This document shows, in pieces, positions 1-11,100 of a stretch of DNA of 64,000 bases. The stretch lies in contig JAJLRJ010000008.1 in the NCBI GenBank assembly GCA_024195265.1, forward strand, positions 4,710,001 to 4,774,000. Reading direction: 5' to 3'. Every line of letters starts with the position of its first letter. Position 1 is the stretch's first letter. Both the position numbers and the translations under genes were made by a program. The notes beneath the pieces were generated by a model. That model was not told the origin of the DNA, searched no databases, and saw only the letters and a program-made list of their open reading frames with translations. This DNA comes from Dendrophyllia cribrosa. Taxonomy: Eukaryota > Cnidaria > Anthozoa > Scleractinia > Dendrophylliidae.

Positions 1-1465
1 CCACATTTTACCTCTGGGAGCGAGGGCGAGAACTCCTAGGAGAACTCTGTTTGGCACCCCCCTGGAACCAGTAGGGCCAGAGCGGGCTCACCCAGGGGTA
101 CCGTCCACTGGAAGACTTCCCCCTCTACTCTGTAATTCGACCTTTCGCACAAGCCTTTAAACGGGATTCAGAAAGTTGGCCAGCTTTCACCTCCCTAGAC
201 TTCACCAAAATCTGTCGAACTAAGAAATATATGGGATGTTTCTTCTATTTATAGTGGTTAGTTCAGCAATCCGCTTGCTTGTGGTTTCGCCTTTGGCTAA
301 CACTGAGAGATTGAAAGCAATACGCATGCGTATTGTTTCTTACATGCGGTTGAACTTTGGAGTAAGCCTTGCCGCTTGCTCCATTAGAAAGGCTTCCAAA
401 ACGGCCTTGTCATCGCCTGTGTTTGGAATTGTGGCAGAGCCCTCGGTGTAAGTATAATTTCTGATTCTTCCTTTCAATTTTAATAAATTATCATGAAAGC
501 ATTCAACAGATCTTTGAATTTCACTCAAGAAATCTGGGTTTTTTAAACTCCCAAATTTCAGTGAGATCGAGCAATTTCCAAGCGAACATTGCGACAGGTT
601 TCGGCCATTCTCTACGCGGATTAGAGAACGCTTCTTTCATGTAATTAAAACGTAAAAAATTCGTCATTTTCGTCACGGGTTGTGAACTCCATTCGTATTT
701 TGCCATAAGAAAGCCAAACATCTTTAGTGGCTATTAAACCCATGACATGTTCAAACAAAGCAATTGTTTGTGTTGCACCAAGATCAATAAGTTCGGCTTG
801 GTTGCTCTTGATGTTTTGTTTACTGAATAGATAACAGACCCCCCAGGCAAGAGTTGAATTGTTTTTTTGTCTTGTATGTTTTCCCGGCGTTGAGAAAAGA
901 ATTGTGAGCTAAACTTGGTTCAAGCTGATTTAAAGAACACATTCTGAAATAGCCATGCATTCAGTTCATGCTGGCTGACATATGACTCGGCAAAAACATC
1001 TAGAACAGCTCTTGAGGATGCCGCCAAATCCACCTCATGTCTGAGAGGAGCTCGAGGATTTCTTTTCGCGGGAGGGCAACCATTTCTTAAGTGTCTGGAA
1101 ACCGTTTGTCGACAAAATCTTCGATTGCAGCCGGGCAAATCACTTTCGGCCGTGGTTCTGTTCTCAGCATCTTGCAAGCGTATTTTGATGCTCGACAAGA
1201 GAATGCCTTGGGTGAAGTTTAAACCACAATGTCTGCAAGGGTTGTATTCGAACGTCCCTTTGTTCTTTGCTTATAAGTCATCACCTTCTTTCAAAGGGAT
1301 TCCTTTCAGGCCCAAGAACTCGACAGCAGTCATAGCTCTGTTAGCCATCGCGATATACAAGAGGTGTATGATTTCTCCAATTGGTTATGTCTCGCTTGCC
1401 GTTGCGGGAGAGGTCGGGAAAAACGCATTTGACCCCCTCTTGCGGGGTTTGAGGACGGGTATCCA
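1..1465. other. left edge, degenerate coding-like DNA, no intact gene
   Basis: No complete gene can be read here. The minus strand has short protein-like stretches: one from 721 to 521 and one from 528 to 340 that appear to be the same reading broken by a single-base shift in an A-run near 545, and another from about 1390 to 920 interrupted by a stop. They could be relics of a gene or transposon protein. I do not recognise the family, and the breaks argue against function. The first 230 bases hold nothing I can name. Confidence 0.3.
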
Positions 1466-1593
1466 GAGTAGTTGGTAGAGTGGCGCGTCAAATACGGTTT
1501 TTTAAAACCTCTAAATAAGCGGGCCGAACGCGTGAGGCCCGCTTATTTAGGGGTTTTAAAAACCGTATTTGACCGCCACTCTACCAACTACTC
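1466..1593. repeat. 128-bp near-perfect hairpin (fold-back MITE)
   Basis: Two arms of about 57-60 bp are inverted copies separated by roughly 10 bases (GAACGCGTGA). The outer ends read GAGTAGTTGGTAGAG and its complement. The centre is GCGGGCC / GGCCCGC. Mismatches are few (for example CGCGTC against GACCG). Such long symmetrical palindromes are usual for fold-back miniature transposons. No target duplication is clear. Confidence 0.8.
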
Positions 1594-1612
1594 AGGTTAT
1601 ATCTACAGTTAA

Positions 1613-3318
1613 GGGACGGACCATTAGATGTTTGAGGGGGGGGGGGGGGGGGGGGGGGGGTTGGGCAAATACCAAAAAAAAATTCGAGCACGGCCTTGAA
1701 CTGCAAAAAAAATATCGTGCAAAACAAAAACCCCAGAAAAAAAAATTCCTGCAAAGCTTTATATTTTTAGAACAATATTTTATATCCAGGAGCAGATGGT
1801 CAGAACACAAATAAATCACACTGACGTTGTAGAATGTTAGCGACTTATATGCACTTGGGGAGGATCAAATGTTCTATCTTTTCATTGGCTTGTTTAGTTT
1901 AGCCAATAACAATGGTTTATTTTTGACCCGACGTAAGTTGTGTTTCTTTGTAGGCTTTTTAGCTGATTTCATAAGCATGTAAGATATTTTCTGACACAAG
2001 GAATGTCTCTTTTATAGTTGTACAGTGGCATTTTAGGTACATGTATATCTCAATGGATGAGAAATACTTTGTTTATGTGTTGTACAACAAGCTTGTAATT
2101 GCAGGGGCGCCGCTACCGCTACTGGGCATTTGCCCCACCAACTTTCGACAGCTCAAAATGGCGGTGGGCGGAGATGAATAGTGTAGCAACATCCTTTGAC
2201 CAGATCTGATGGCGGGGCGCTTTAATGCATTAGAGTTTGCAAAATAAATATTCCGTTAATTAATCAAAAGCCTACAATTTTAGCATCGGAGATATTGTGA
2301 CTGACTTTAGACTGGAGATTGGATATTGTGAACCAAGCATTTCAATACCCCTTGAGTTACTCGGACGTCAGCTATCGGACTCCAGCTACCGACAAATCCA
2401 TCAAACAAATCCATCAATGCTGTGAGTTAGCGCTCGGCCTCTGCCCTAAGAAGGCTCAAGACATATCTACGAACAAACTATGTCACATGAAAGATTAAAT
2501 CTTTGCATTATCCAGACATTGCATTAACTGACAAATTAAACATGGCTGATAATGGAAATCAGTTTCTTTCTGCCTCTAATGACAGAGAAAATTGCTTTGG
2601 AAAATTCGTTTCCAAAGCCTTCCCGTACTGAAAAGAATTGACAGAAAATATTCGAGTGACAGTCAAATTTACTTTGAACAAACAACCAAAATGGAGTTAC
2701 ACCCAAGTTTCAGAGAGTGTTTCGTGTACATGTACTTTTCATGAGAATTAAACTGAACTCAAAGCTGGCCTTGGAAACTGTTTCTCCGGTCTCAGGAACG
2801 CTGGAAATAGCATTTCAGAGAGTTTCATTTAAAAAATTTCCCGGGGGAGCATGCCCCCGGATCCCCCTAGAAGCTCTCGCTTTGGCGCTCGGCACAGGAG
2901 ATTCGCCCCACCAACATTATATTTCCGACGCCGCCCCTGTAATTGTAAGATGGTTGGGTGTACTACGATGGGCTGTGGAGGGTGACATCAACAGGGGGCT
3001 GGTGTAAAGAAAATTGTAGGGGCAGTTACAACACCGCGCGGGCCAGGCTTCATGCTATCAAGCTGCTGTTACATCAGATCTGACCAGATCTGACTTGCTA
3101 TAGTATTCCTGTCTCTAGTATGGCCTTTCCATTATTCCTAACACGTATATGTGTCAGGCATTAAAACATATAGACTCGCAAAAAAAATATCATGCAAGCA
3201 AATCATGGCAAAAAGAAAAATCCTGCACAGTCTCGAGCGTAGGAAAAAATATCCTGCACCAAACCCCCTCCCCCCCCCCCCCCCCCCCGCCCCCCTCAAA
3301 AATCTAATGATCCGTCCC
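1613..3318. mobile_element. TIR element with subterminal G/C homopolymers
   Basis: The left end reads GGGACGGACCATTAGATG followed by a run of more than 20 G. The right end is its inverted copy: a C-run, then ATCTAATGATCCGTCCC. TAA flanks both sides (1610-1612 and 3319-3321), a plausible 3-bp target duplication. Inside each end is an A-rich motif (GCAAAAAAAATATC) that is in the same orientation on both sides, so the ends are not simple mirror copies. An hAT-like element (2102-2937) sits in the middle. Another end of this family, with a C-run and TAATGGTCCATCTCTTA, is at about 43360-43410. No transposase is visible. Confidence 0.65.
2102..2937. mobile_element. non-autonomous hAT-like element, 8-bp TSD
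   Basis: The element starts CAGGGGCGCCG and ends CGCCGCCCC. It is flanked by TGTAATTG at 2094-2101 and 2938-2945, an 8-bp duplication as made by hAT transposases. Near the right end is a GC-rich palindrome, CCCGGGGGAGCATGCCCCCG. No transposase reading frame is present. It is nested inside the larger TAA-flanked element. Confidence 0.7.
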
Positions 3319-4437
3319 TAAGTTTGTTCTCAAGGCCGCTTACGAAAGTTCGTGCTTATTGTATTGTTTATGCGCATTCTTACTGCGCACGCAATCATGC
3401 CGGAACGTCATGCCATGCACGAGCGCGCCCAAGAGAAGAAATCTATGCACATATTAAAAGAGTTGATAGCCGTTGCATTAACTTTGGTTAGATTTAACTC
3501 GCTTGGATGGTCAGTGACACCCATTTATTTTTTGATAGATAATTTTCTTTTCGAGCTCTCGACAGATTGTGAAAAAAATGAACAAAAAATCAATGTAGGA
3601 AGTTTAGATTTTCCCATTTTTCTACCCACACGACATCGAATCCTGCCAACTTGTGGCTGTCCGGGTTTGCAAATGCTATCGTTTAAATATTAGACTACTC
3701 GGATAAAATTTGGGATGGAAAGTTGCATTTTTTAGATTCGTTTATAATATTTAGACTAACAGTCATTGAGGCCATATCGAGTAAGGAAAACCATTTTTTT
3801 TTTAATTAGGGTCGCTTTTCAGATGTCTTAACAGTTACTCATTACCTCGCTGTAGCAAAAGTTATATAAAAAAATCAATGTTAGAAGATTACGGCGCGAA
3901 AGTCCTTAACTTCTCAGACGGACCGAAACCCTCGCATTTTCGATTGACGTCGCGTGGTAGACGCGTGAAATCTCTTCATACATTCGTGGAATCAAGAAAC
4001 CCTTTCGTCATTCAAACAAAATGCCGGCATAAGTTGGAAGAAATATCCTTATTTGCTTGCCTTGACCTATCGAATCTAACACGCGCGAACAGAGCCTGTG
4101 AAATATTCCCCGCTCACAAAAATATAAAAAACAAACAGCCACTGAAATAGATCATATTCGCCTTCAAAATTTGGGATAAAATCGTGGTGTCAATTGGAGT
4201 CAATTAGGTTTTCGAGAAAGTTTAAACATTAAATGACTGGATTTGGGTATCATTTAGCTTTTGACTCCATTTTTTGTATAGATCTAACCAATTTAAAATA
4301 CGCCTTAACGAAGACTGCACACAGACATGGACGGCAACATTCAAACAATGCCACGATAATTTTTTTCCAGTCTAAGAAAAACATTTACTGGACCATTATT
4401 GCGTCGACGAAGGAGACGCTTCCTAATCTTGTCGGCT

Positions 4438-4725
4438 AGGCGGAACGAATCGAGAAAAGTGTCGGTACCAAATCTGCGCCATCTTGAAACGTCACAATAG
4501 TATTCAGCATGCTTAGCGCGTCGTCTAGGCGGAACGAATCGAGAAAAGTGTCGGTACCAAATCTGCGCCATCTTGAATCGTCACAATAGTTTTTCTAATC
4601 TGGTGTTGGGTGTCCTGTGACAGTTGTACCAAGCGGAAAGAATCGAGAAAATTGTATGTGCCATTTCTGCGCCATGTTGAAACGTCACAATAGTATCCAG
4701 CATTCCCAGCGCGTGGAAATCAGGC
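4438..4725. repeat. three imperfect tandem units of about 90 bp
   Basis: Units share GGCGGAACGAATCGAGAAAA, then GTACCAAATCTGCGCCATC and CGTCACAATAGT. The first two are nearly identical; the third (from about 4632) is diverged. No coding potential was seen. Confidence 0.65.
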
Positions 4726-4767
4726 ATCATCCTTGGGAGCTGAGTGTTCCGAAATGTCACATTTGAA

Positions 4768-5970
4768 TAATCTATTTGTCTTGATTTAGTTTTGGATATT
4801 TCCCCGATTTTGGAATCGTACGGCTCAATATCTCAATGCCTAAAAGTACGCAGTGGAAAAATTGGACGAAGGTTCTTCTCCGGACCAAGTGAGTTGTTGG
4901 GTCTCTATGGAATCATGCAAGAAGTTATCGGATTTTCCTCGCTTCTAGCATGTTTTGAATGTTCTATCTTGATTTTGTTGTTGTTCTCTGCCTGATTTGG
5001 AAAGCTTTCACCTAAATACCGACGTCGTTCTTCACGATGTTCTACGGTACGGTGCGATTCGCTGTATGTCTTGTAGCAATAATTCACTGACCGGCGCGCC
5101 AGGCGAACGCAGATTAATTTTACAGTGCTCGAATTTGCGCCTGTATCGGGCACATTTGCGACTAAAGATTTCGCTTTTGTGACTAAAATTTGTCTAGCTA
5201 ATAAAAAAACTATATTCAACAGTCTTGTGTCTTACTTGTAACTGGTAGTTGTAATTTTATCCAAGAAGTTTATCACGGGAGCACTTTTTCAGACTTTTTC
5301 AGAAATTTTTCATTTCCGGTTCCGGTATTAGTACATGTACTGAGACGTATGATTTCAGAATCGGGGAAATAACCGAAATGAAATCAAGACAAACATACTA
5401 TTTATATGTCGGAAAAATCTGAGACCTTTCGGAGTACACAGCACGGCAGGATTTTGCCCAATTCCACGGTAATAGCGTGAATTTGTTTGATGTCGACCCG
5501 ACGTTTTTGCTTGCGTGACATATCTCGCGACATAGCCCCTTTAAAGGGGCTATGTCGCGAGGTTTCGCCTAATTTTAGTAACTTTAATTTACACTTTCAT
5601 CTGTCAAAATTCTTTTGTTCGCTGATACGAAACAGGACTCGAAACGGAACCAGTGGTCACGTACACAAGAGCTATTGCTTATTTTGATTTAAGTCCAACA
5701 ATTTTTATCGCTTTTTTCTCAAGCGAAACAAAATCAGAAAAAATATCAGGTTTGTCTGTGGCGGTAAAGAAGTACAAAGTGAAAACTCTGGTACCATGTT
5801 AATATTGCTGAAATGTACTATATTTAGCCAACAGAGAAGAAAAACCTTCGTCAATGACATTCCATGGTCAACTGATTTCTATCGCTGCTCGTACATATTG
5901 AGATATTTAGCCGTACGATTTCAGAATCGGAAAAATAACCGGGCCAAAATCAAGACAAATAGATTATTTA
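4768..5970. repeat. inverted-repeat bounded segment with internal hairpin
   Basis: Sequence around 4768-4840 (TTGTCTTGATTTAGTTTTGG ... CGTACGGCTCAATATCTCAA) recurs inverted at about 5893-5970, and part of it recurs again at 5340-5400. At 5523-5561 there is a short near-perfect palindrome built on CTCGCGACATAGCCCC; half of it recurs at about 6093-6115. This suggests a degraded DNA transposon or nested insertions. The boundaries are approximate. Confidence 0.45.
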
Positions 5971-6679
5971 CATATGTGAAAAATCTGAGACCATTTGGTG
6001 AACACAGCACTGCAGGATTGAATGGATTCGACGATGATGGCGTAAACTTGAAAAACAGCCACCGGACGTTTTTCAAGATTGTAGCTTGCGTGACACCTCG
6101 CGACATAGCCCCTTTAAACAGTGGGTGAATTAATTCATGAAACTGACTACTAGGTCAAGACGAGATGCCACGGGATAAGGAGACGCACTATAATCTATGA
6201 TTACTACTAGTTAATAGAGGAATAAGGTACTTATTGTTTTATTGCCATGCCTTTAATTTAAAGCGAGGAAATCCATGTGCAAGTTTGACTAAACAACGTG
6301 CGTTCTTCGGTTCCACCGGAAGTCATTCAACCGAATTTTACCCAAAGCACGCTGGGATGGTAATATCCTCCTTTGTTCTTTTTCGCCTGATTATATGAGC
6401 CAGGCTGGCCCAGTTAGCCGAGATGACCTTCAGCCCGGTATTAGCCCGGGCGAGAACTAAATTTAACATCAACGCGGTTTTTGGCTGAAAGTTGTTGTTT
6501 TGAAAATGGCGACAAAGCGTAGAATGGTTTAACTAAGGATTTTTTCAGCATTTTGGTCCATTTTCTTTGTGCTTTTAGAACTACACAGCCTTGTTTACCT
6601 CTTTATGTCATTTAGAAAGAAAATGTCAATTTACAGGCGAGCAGGTTTCGGCAAACGCGATTACATGGAATATTTTCAG

Positions 6680-7456
6680 TCCGTTGTCATGTAATCGCAA
6701 AATTGATTTTGGTTGCGTTTAACACAAGGCAAAACCGAGCCAGCTCGGCTCAACGAATCAGGCCCTGAATAATTTAAGTACAAAACGGAAACACAGGATT
6801 AATCAAAATGAAAATTTGTGTCCCCAGGGAAAATTTTCCATATAATATTATAGTTTGAAGTCTTAATGCTGACTTTGAAAGCCCACCCAAAGTGTGTTGA
6901 AAAGGAACTCTGACGAACACTTTGTACGTTCAACTATTTCGTTCCCGTATGGGGAGCTGACGCATTCAGTTGATCGACACTTGCTAAGCGCTCAGTAGTA
7001 GGGCGACTGAATCACTGCCTCTGTTGCCTCTCGCTTTGCACGCAGAATAGGATTATTATCACAATTGGTCAACCGTTTTCTCGGCTGTAAAAAAATAACT
7101 TTTTACCAAATACATATACTGCGACTAACTATAGGTAGAAACAGCTTGAGGCATTCTTACATGGTGTAGCTACTTTTTCCTCTCTAGGTAGATAAAGTAT
7201 TTACAATGTGTGGGTTTCTGACGCCAAGCTCCAGCCGAGAGAACGCTTTATTCCAGAAAACACTTAACTACATTCTCACTAGGCATTCTCCGCAAATAAT
7301 AGCTCTTTATTAACCTAATCTTGCATTCTATTTTTACTGTAGAAACAATTATTTTAACGTTTGCAGATGTTTCTTGACTTTTGGCCTAAAATTTTAACCG
7401 CTCATAAAGTCATGATTTAGTGTAACTAGAATTTTCCGCACTTAGTTCATATAATG
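6680..7456 (+). repeat. copy A of an inverted 0.75-kb repeat
   Basis: This stretch recurs in opposite orientation at about 10438-11200, with moderate divergence and small indels. Matching landmarks include CCAGCCGAGAGAACG, GATCGACACTTGCTAAGCGC and TTGCACGCAGAATAGG. The two copies lie upstream of, and in intron 2 of, the secreted-peptide gene. They may be two insertions of one family or the long ends of a 4.5-kb element. No transposase is seen. Confidence 0.6.
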
Positions 7457-8053
7457 AGTAACATGGTGGGGTGGCAATTATTATTATTATTCAGAACACT
7501 GTTTTAGCAACTTCCCAGCTTTGACGGGTTGATTTGAAATACTGATTTGTAACAACTTGAAGTCGTGTAGAAACTATATAAATTTCTTCCCACCTCTCCT
7601 CGCAATAAAGCAATTGTAGTTATCTATTGCTGCAAAGAAAGACACGCCTTCTTTAAAAACAAAATTATTGTTTCCTTTTTTTTAATTTAATTAAGAAAAT
7701 TCCAAGTCAAAAAGCTGCATATTAACTTTCTTTGTTTTGGTAACAGTAGGTTTCCTTTGTGTCTCACAGGTATTTGGTCAGATGATAATTTACATAGCGT
7801 AAATTTCAACAAAAGAGAAGAACTTTTATCTTGTAAACAAATTTGTGTCAAACTAAAACAACCTGAAGTACTATGCTATATTTATTCTTTTTGCAGTGCT
7901 GTGAATTTGTAAATTTTGTGACATCGCAAATTTATTTTTTTTTTTGTTTTGGGTGATAATTGCAGGCATAAAAGATTAATTTGGTCAATTCATTCCTTTA
8001 ATTACCTACTTTAATCAAGAGATGACCGGTTCATTAACACAACGCGATCTCCT

Positions 8054-8060
8054 TATATAA
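8054..8060 (+). promoter_or_regulatory. candidate TATA box of the secreted-peptide gene
   Basis: TATATAA lies 99 bases before the start codon at 8159. A transcription start about 25-30 bases downstream (near 8085) would give a short 5' leader. The position fits a standard Pol II core promoter, but nothing else confirms it. Confidence 0.45.
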
Positions 8061-8158
8061 ATCTGAACAAGTAAACCATTCTATAGTCAAGCGTCGGTAC
8101 TCAACTGTGATATCTACTGAGAAACAGATTTGTTTAAAGGGGCTTTGTGAGACTTAAA

Positions 8159-11100
8159 ATGGCATTCAAAATTGCTGCCTTACTTGCCTTACTGGCAGTT
8201 TTAGGGATTTTTGAGACCCAGGCTGCGTCCGTTGTTTCTGAAAACGATATGTGGAATTATCGTGATTCAGGTTTGTTTCTCTTAGCTATTTTAGTTTGGT
8301 TGTTTAATGGCCGACCTAGTTAGGCACGCTACAACATTTTGTTCAATATTGAGCGATTCTCGTCCTCGGAGTCATAGTGGCAGTTAGTTGGAGTAAAAAG
8401 AAGAAAAAAAAACCGGCAAAAATTGGCGCGAAGAAAGTTTCAAGAACCGGTCAATGAGTTCTTGAAAACTTTCATGGCGCCGATTTTTGCCGAGTTTTTA
8501 TCTCGTTCCGCCTTGACTAATGCCCCTGGGTCTCCGAGGATGAGTGATTCCTAGAGGAACTTTACAACTTTTATTGGTGAAAACTGTCGTTTTATCCAAC
8601 CAACAAATAACCACAGAAATCGTTTCATATTTCTGGTCTTTCTGCAAGAGGAACACGCTTAACAAACCAGAAAAAAAAACTTTTTGAATGTTTCTTTAAT
8701 TAGTCGAAAAGGTTATGCTTTTGAAAGTCTTTAAAATAATCGACTTACGATCTTTATCAAGATAAAATCTTGAACAGAAATTCACTATAATTAAAAAAAA
8801 ATCGGGATCAATTTTGCATGCAGTTTTTAAAATTAACCAATAAAATATTTTGATTCCAGTTATTTATAGCGGCATTTCAGCAGGTAGACTGAAGAATAGG
8901 AAGCCAGTCCTGATAGCGGTGTACATAAATCTTCCAAATCTTCCAACAACTCTTGTTTTTGCTTAGCACTTTTATAAAAACATTCACCTAGGAAAATTTA
9001 TTAGACATTTCTACTGCACCTCTAATTTTTTTCAAAAGATCCAAACTGATGAGTTACACTCAAAAAATTACCAGCGTTTCACCGAGCCTGCGGGAGGGAA
9101 TCGAGCCCCCATCCACTACACCAAACCGTCGCGCTGAAACTCTCTCGCGAATTCTTCTAGTTTTCTTTTAGTTTTGCTCATCCTACGATTTTCTAATATA
9201 GAAAGGGTGTTAATAGTCTAGAGAAAACTAAATTCCTGTTACTTATCGCAAAGACAGACAACGAAAGCATTTGAAGTAGAGATCTGAAAGGTCGTATGAA
9301 CTAGTGTATAATTTATACGCCCCCCGCCACTGTTTTCGTGAGTTGTGAAACAAGCTAAATTACCTCCGCATGAAGCCAATACACGCGTGGGCAAGAATAG
9401 ATTAATTCACTCACAGCCAATCAGGATCCAAGTCTGACAAAACATGTCCGTTACTACTGACATCAATCATCTAAAACATTTAAATATTAAATTGCAGCTG
9501 GTTAAATGGTTGGGATGCTTGGCTTCATTGTCAACTTTCATGGGAATGAGAAAAAAGAATCAGAATGTAAGCTCGAAATTTCTTATTATCGGCTGACTGT
9601 TGGCGGGGGCCGAAACCAACTGTGCAATTCTTCCCGCACACGCTCCCAGGGGCAGTCTATTGGAAATTAGACCGCTCCAGCTTAGCCAATCAGATTGCGA
9701 GTGTGACTCATGAAGTAGCAGTTGAATAGCGTGTCAGTGAGCTACATACTTCTATTGCATTAAATAGCTAGGTTTTTTGAGTGAAAGCCCTTACTTAGTT
9801 AGGGCAAAGATACTCCAATCGAAAGGACTAAATTTAATCTTGCACCTGCAGATTTGCAGTCACTTTATCGATCTTTTTATCGATGGTTCTTTGAGTACAA
9901 TGTTTATTTGCAGTCTCAGATGATGATAAGAGAACTTCAGATGAGGACAGTGTTGAGTCCGAGTATTTTCCAGGTGATTATTTCTCTTTTAGGGCCTTAG
10001 TTATCTTTGAGCAGCCTCCAGGAAATATAAGAAAAATGTTTGCATTAGTAGTAAATGATATTAAAACTAGAAATACGTGTCTCGCAGAACCTCGCAAAGC
10101 TCGGGGGAGGGTGTACCGTCCGTCGAAACTTTGGTGGCGTCTAAATTTGCCTATGAGGCTTTTCGCCGTTCCACTTTGTCTTCTTTGAAACAAAAACTCT
10201 GGTAGAAGGTCATTTCGATGGTTCGCCATGCTCCTACAGGCTTACATAAAGTAGGACGTCATTCACACTTTGTTGCGCTGTTGCCAGGCAACTGCACGAC
10301 ATCTTCATCTACACATTTAAATATATTTTTCGCTCAAATTCGCGCGGCTTAGTTCCCGAGGCACAAGAAATTTATTCAGTAACCTCGCAAAGCTCGATGG
10401 GACTTCGGCCGCTCGAAATAACTGCCACCATATTAATCTTTAAAGATATAGGAACTAAGTGCAGAAAATTCTAGTTAAAGCAAATCATGACTTTATGGGT
10501 GGTTAAAATTTTCAGGCGAAAAGTCAAGAAACATCTACAAACGTTGAAATTATTGTTTCTACAGTAAAAAGAGAATCCAAGATTAGGTTAATAAAGAATT
10601 ATTTTTTTGCGGAGAATGCCTAGCGAGAATGTAGTTAATTATTTTCACTGCTGGAATAAAGACGTTCTCTCGGCTGGAGCTTGGCGTCAAAAACCCACAC
10701 ATTGTAAATATTTTGACTACCTGGAGAGGAAAAAGTAGCTACACGATGAAAGAATGTCTCAAATTGTTTCCACCTAGTCGCAATATATGTATTTGGTAAA
10801 AAGTTATTTTTCTACAGCTGAGAAAACGGTTGAATAATTGTGATAATAAGCCTATTCCGCGTGCAAAGCGAGAGGCAACAGAGGCAATGATTTTTTGCCC
10901 TACTACTGAGCGCTTAGCAAGTGTCGATCAACTGAATGCGTCAGCTCCCCATGCGGGAACGAAATGATGAGTTGAACGTACAGAGTGTTCGTCAGAGTTC
11001 CTTTTCAACACACTTTGGGAGGGCTTTCAAAGTCAGCATTAAGACCTTATTTTAATTAATCCTGTGTTTCCGTTTTGCAATTGAAATTATTCAGGGTCTG

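Noticed and set aside
521..721. Minus-strand fragment that briefly looked like a kinetochore NDC80-type domain (WPKPVAMFAWKLLDL)
   Set aside because: The likeness is limited to one short stretch, the frame breaks on both sides, and upstream sequence does not match. I could not support a name.
5523..5561. Short GC-rich palindrome as a transcription terminator
   Set aside because: This is eukaryotic DNA with no adjacent gene, and half of the motif recurs at about 6093. It is part of a repeat.
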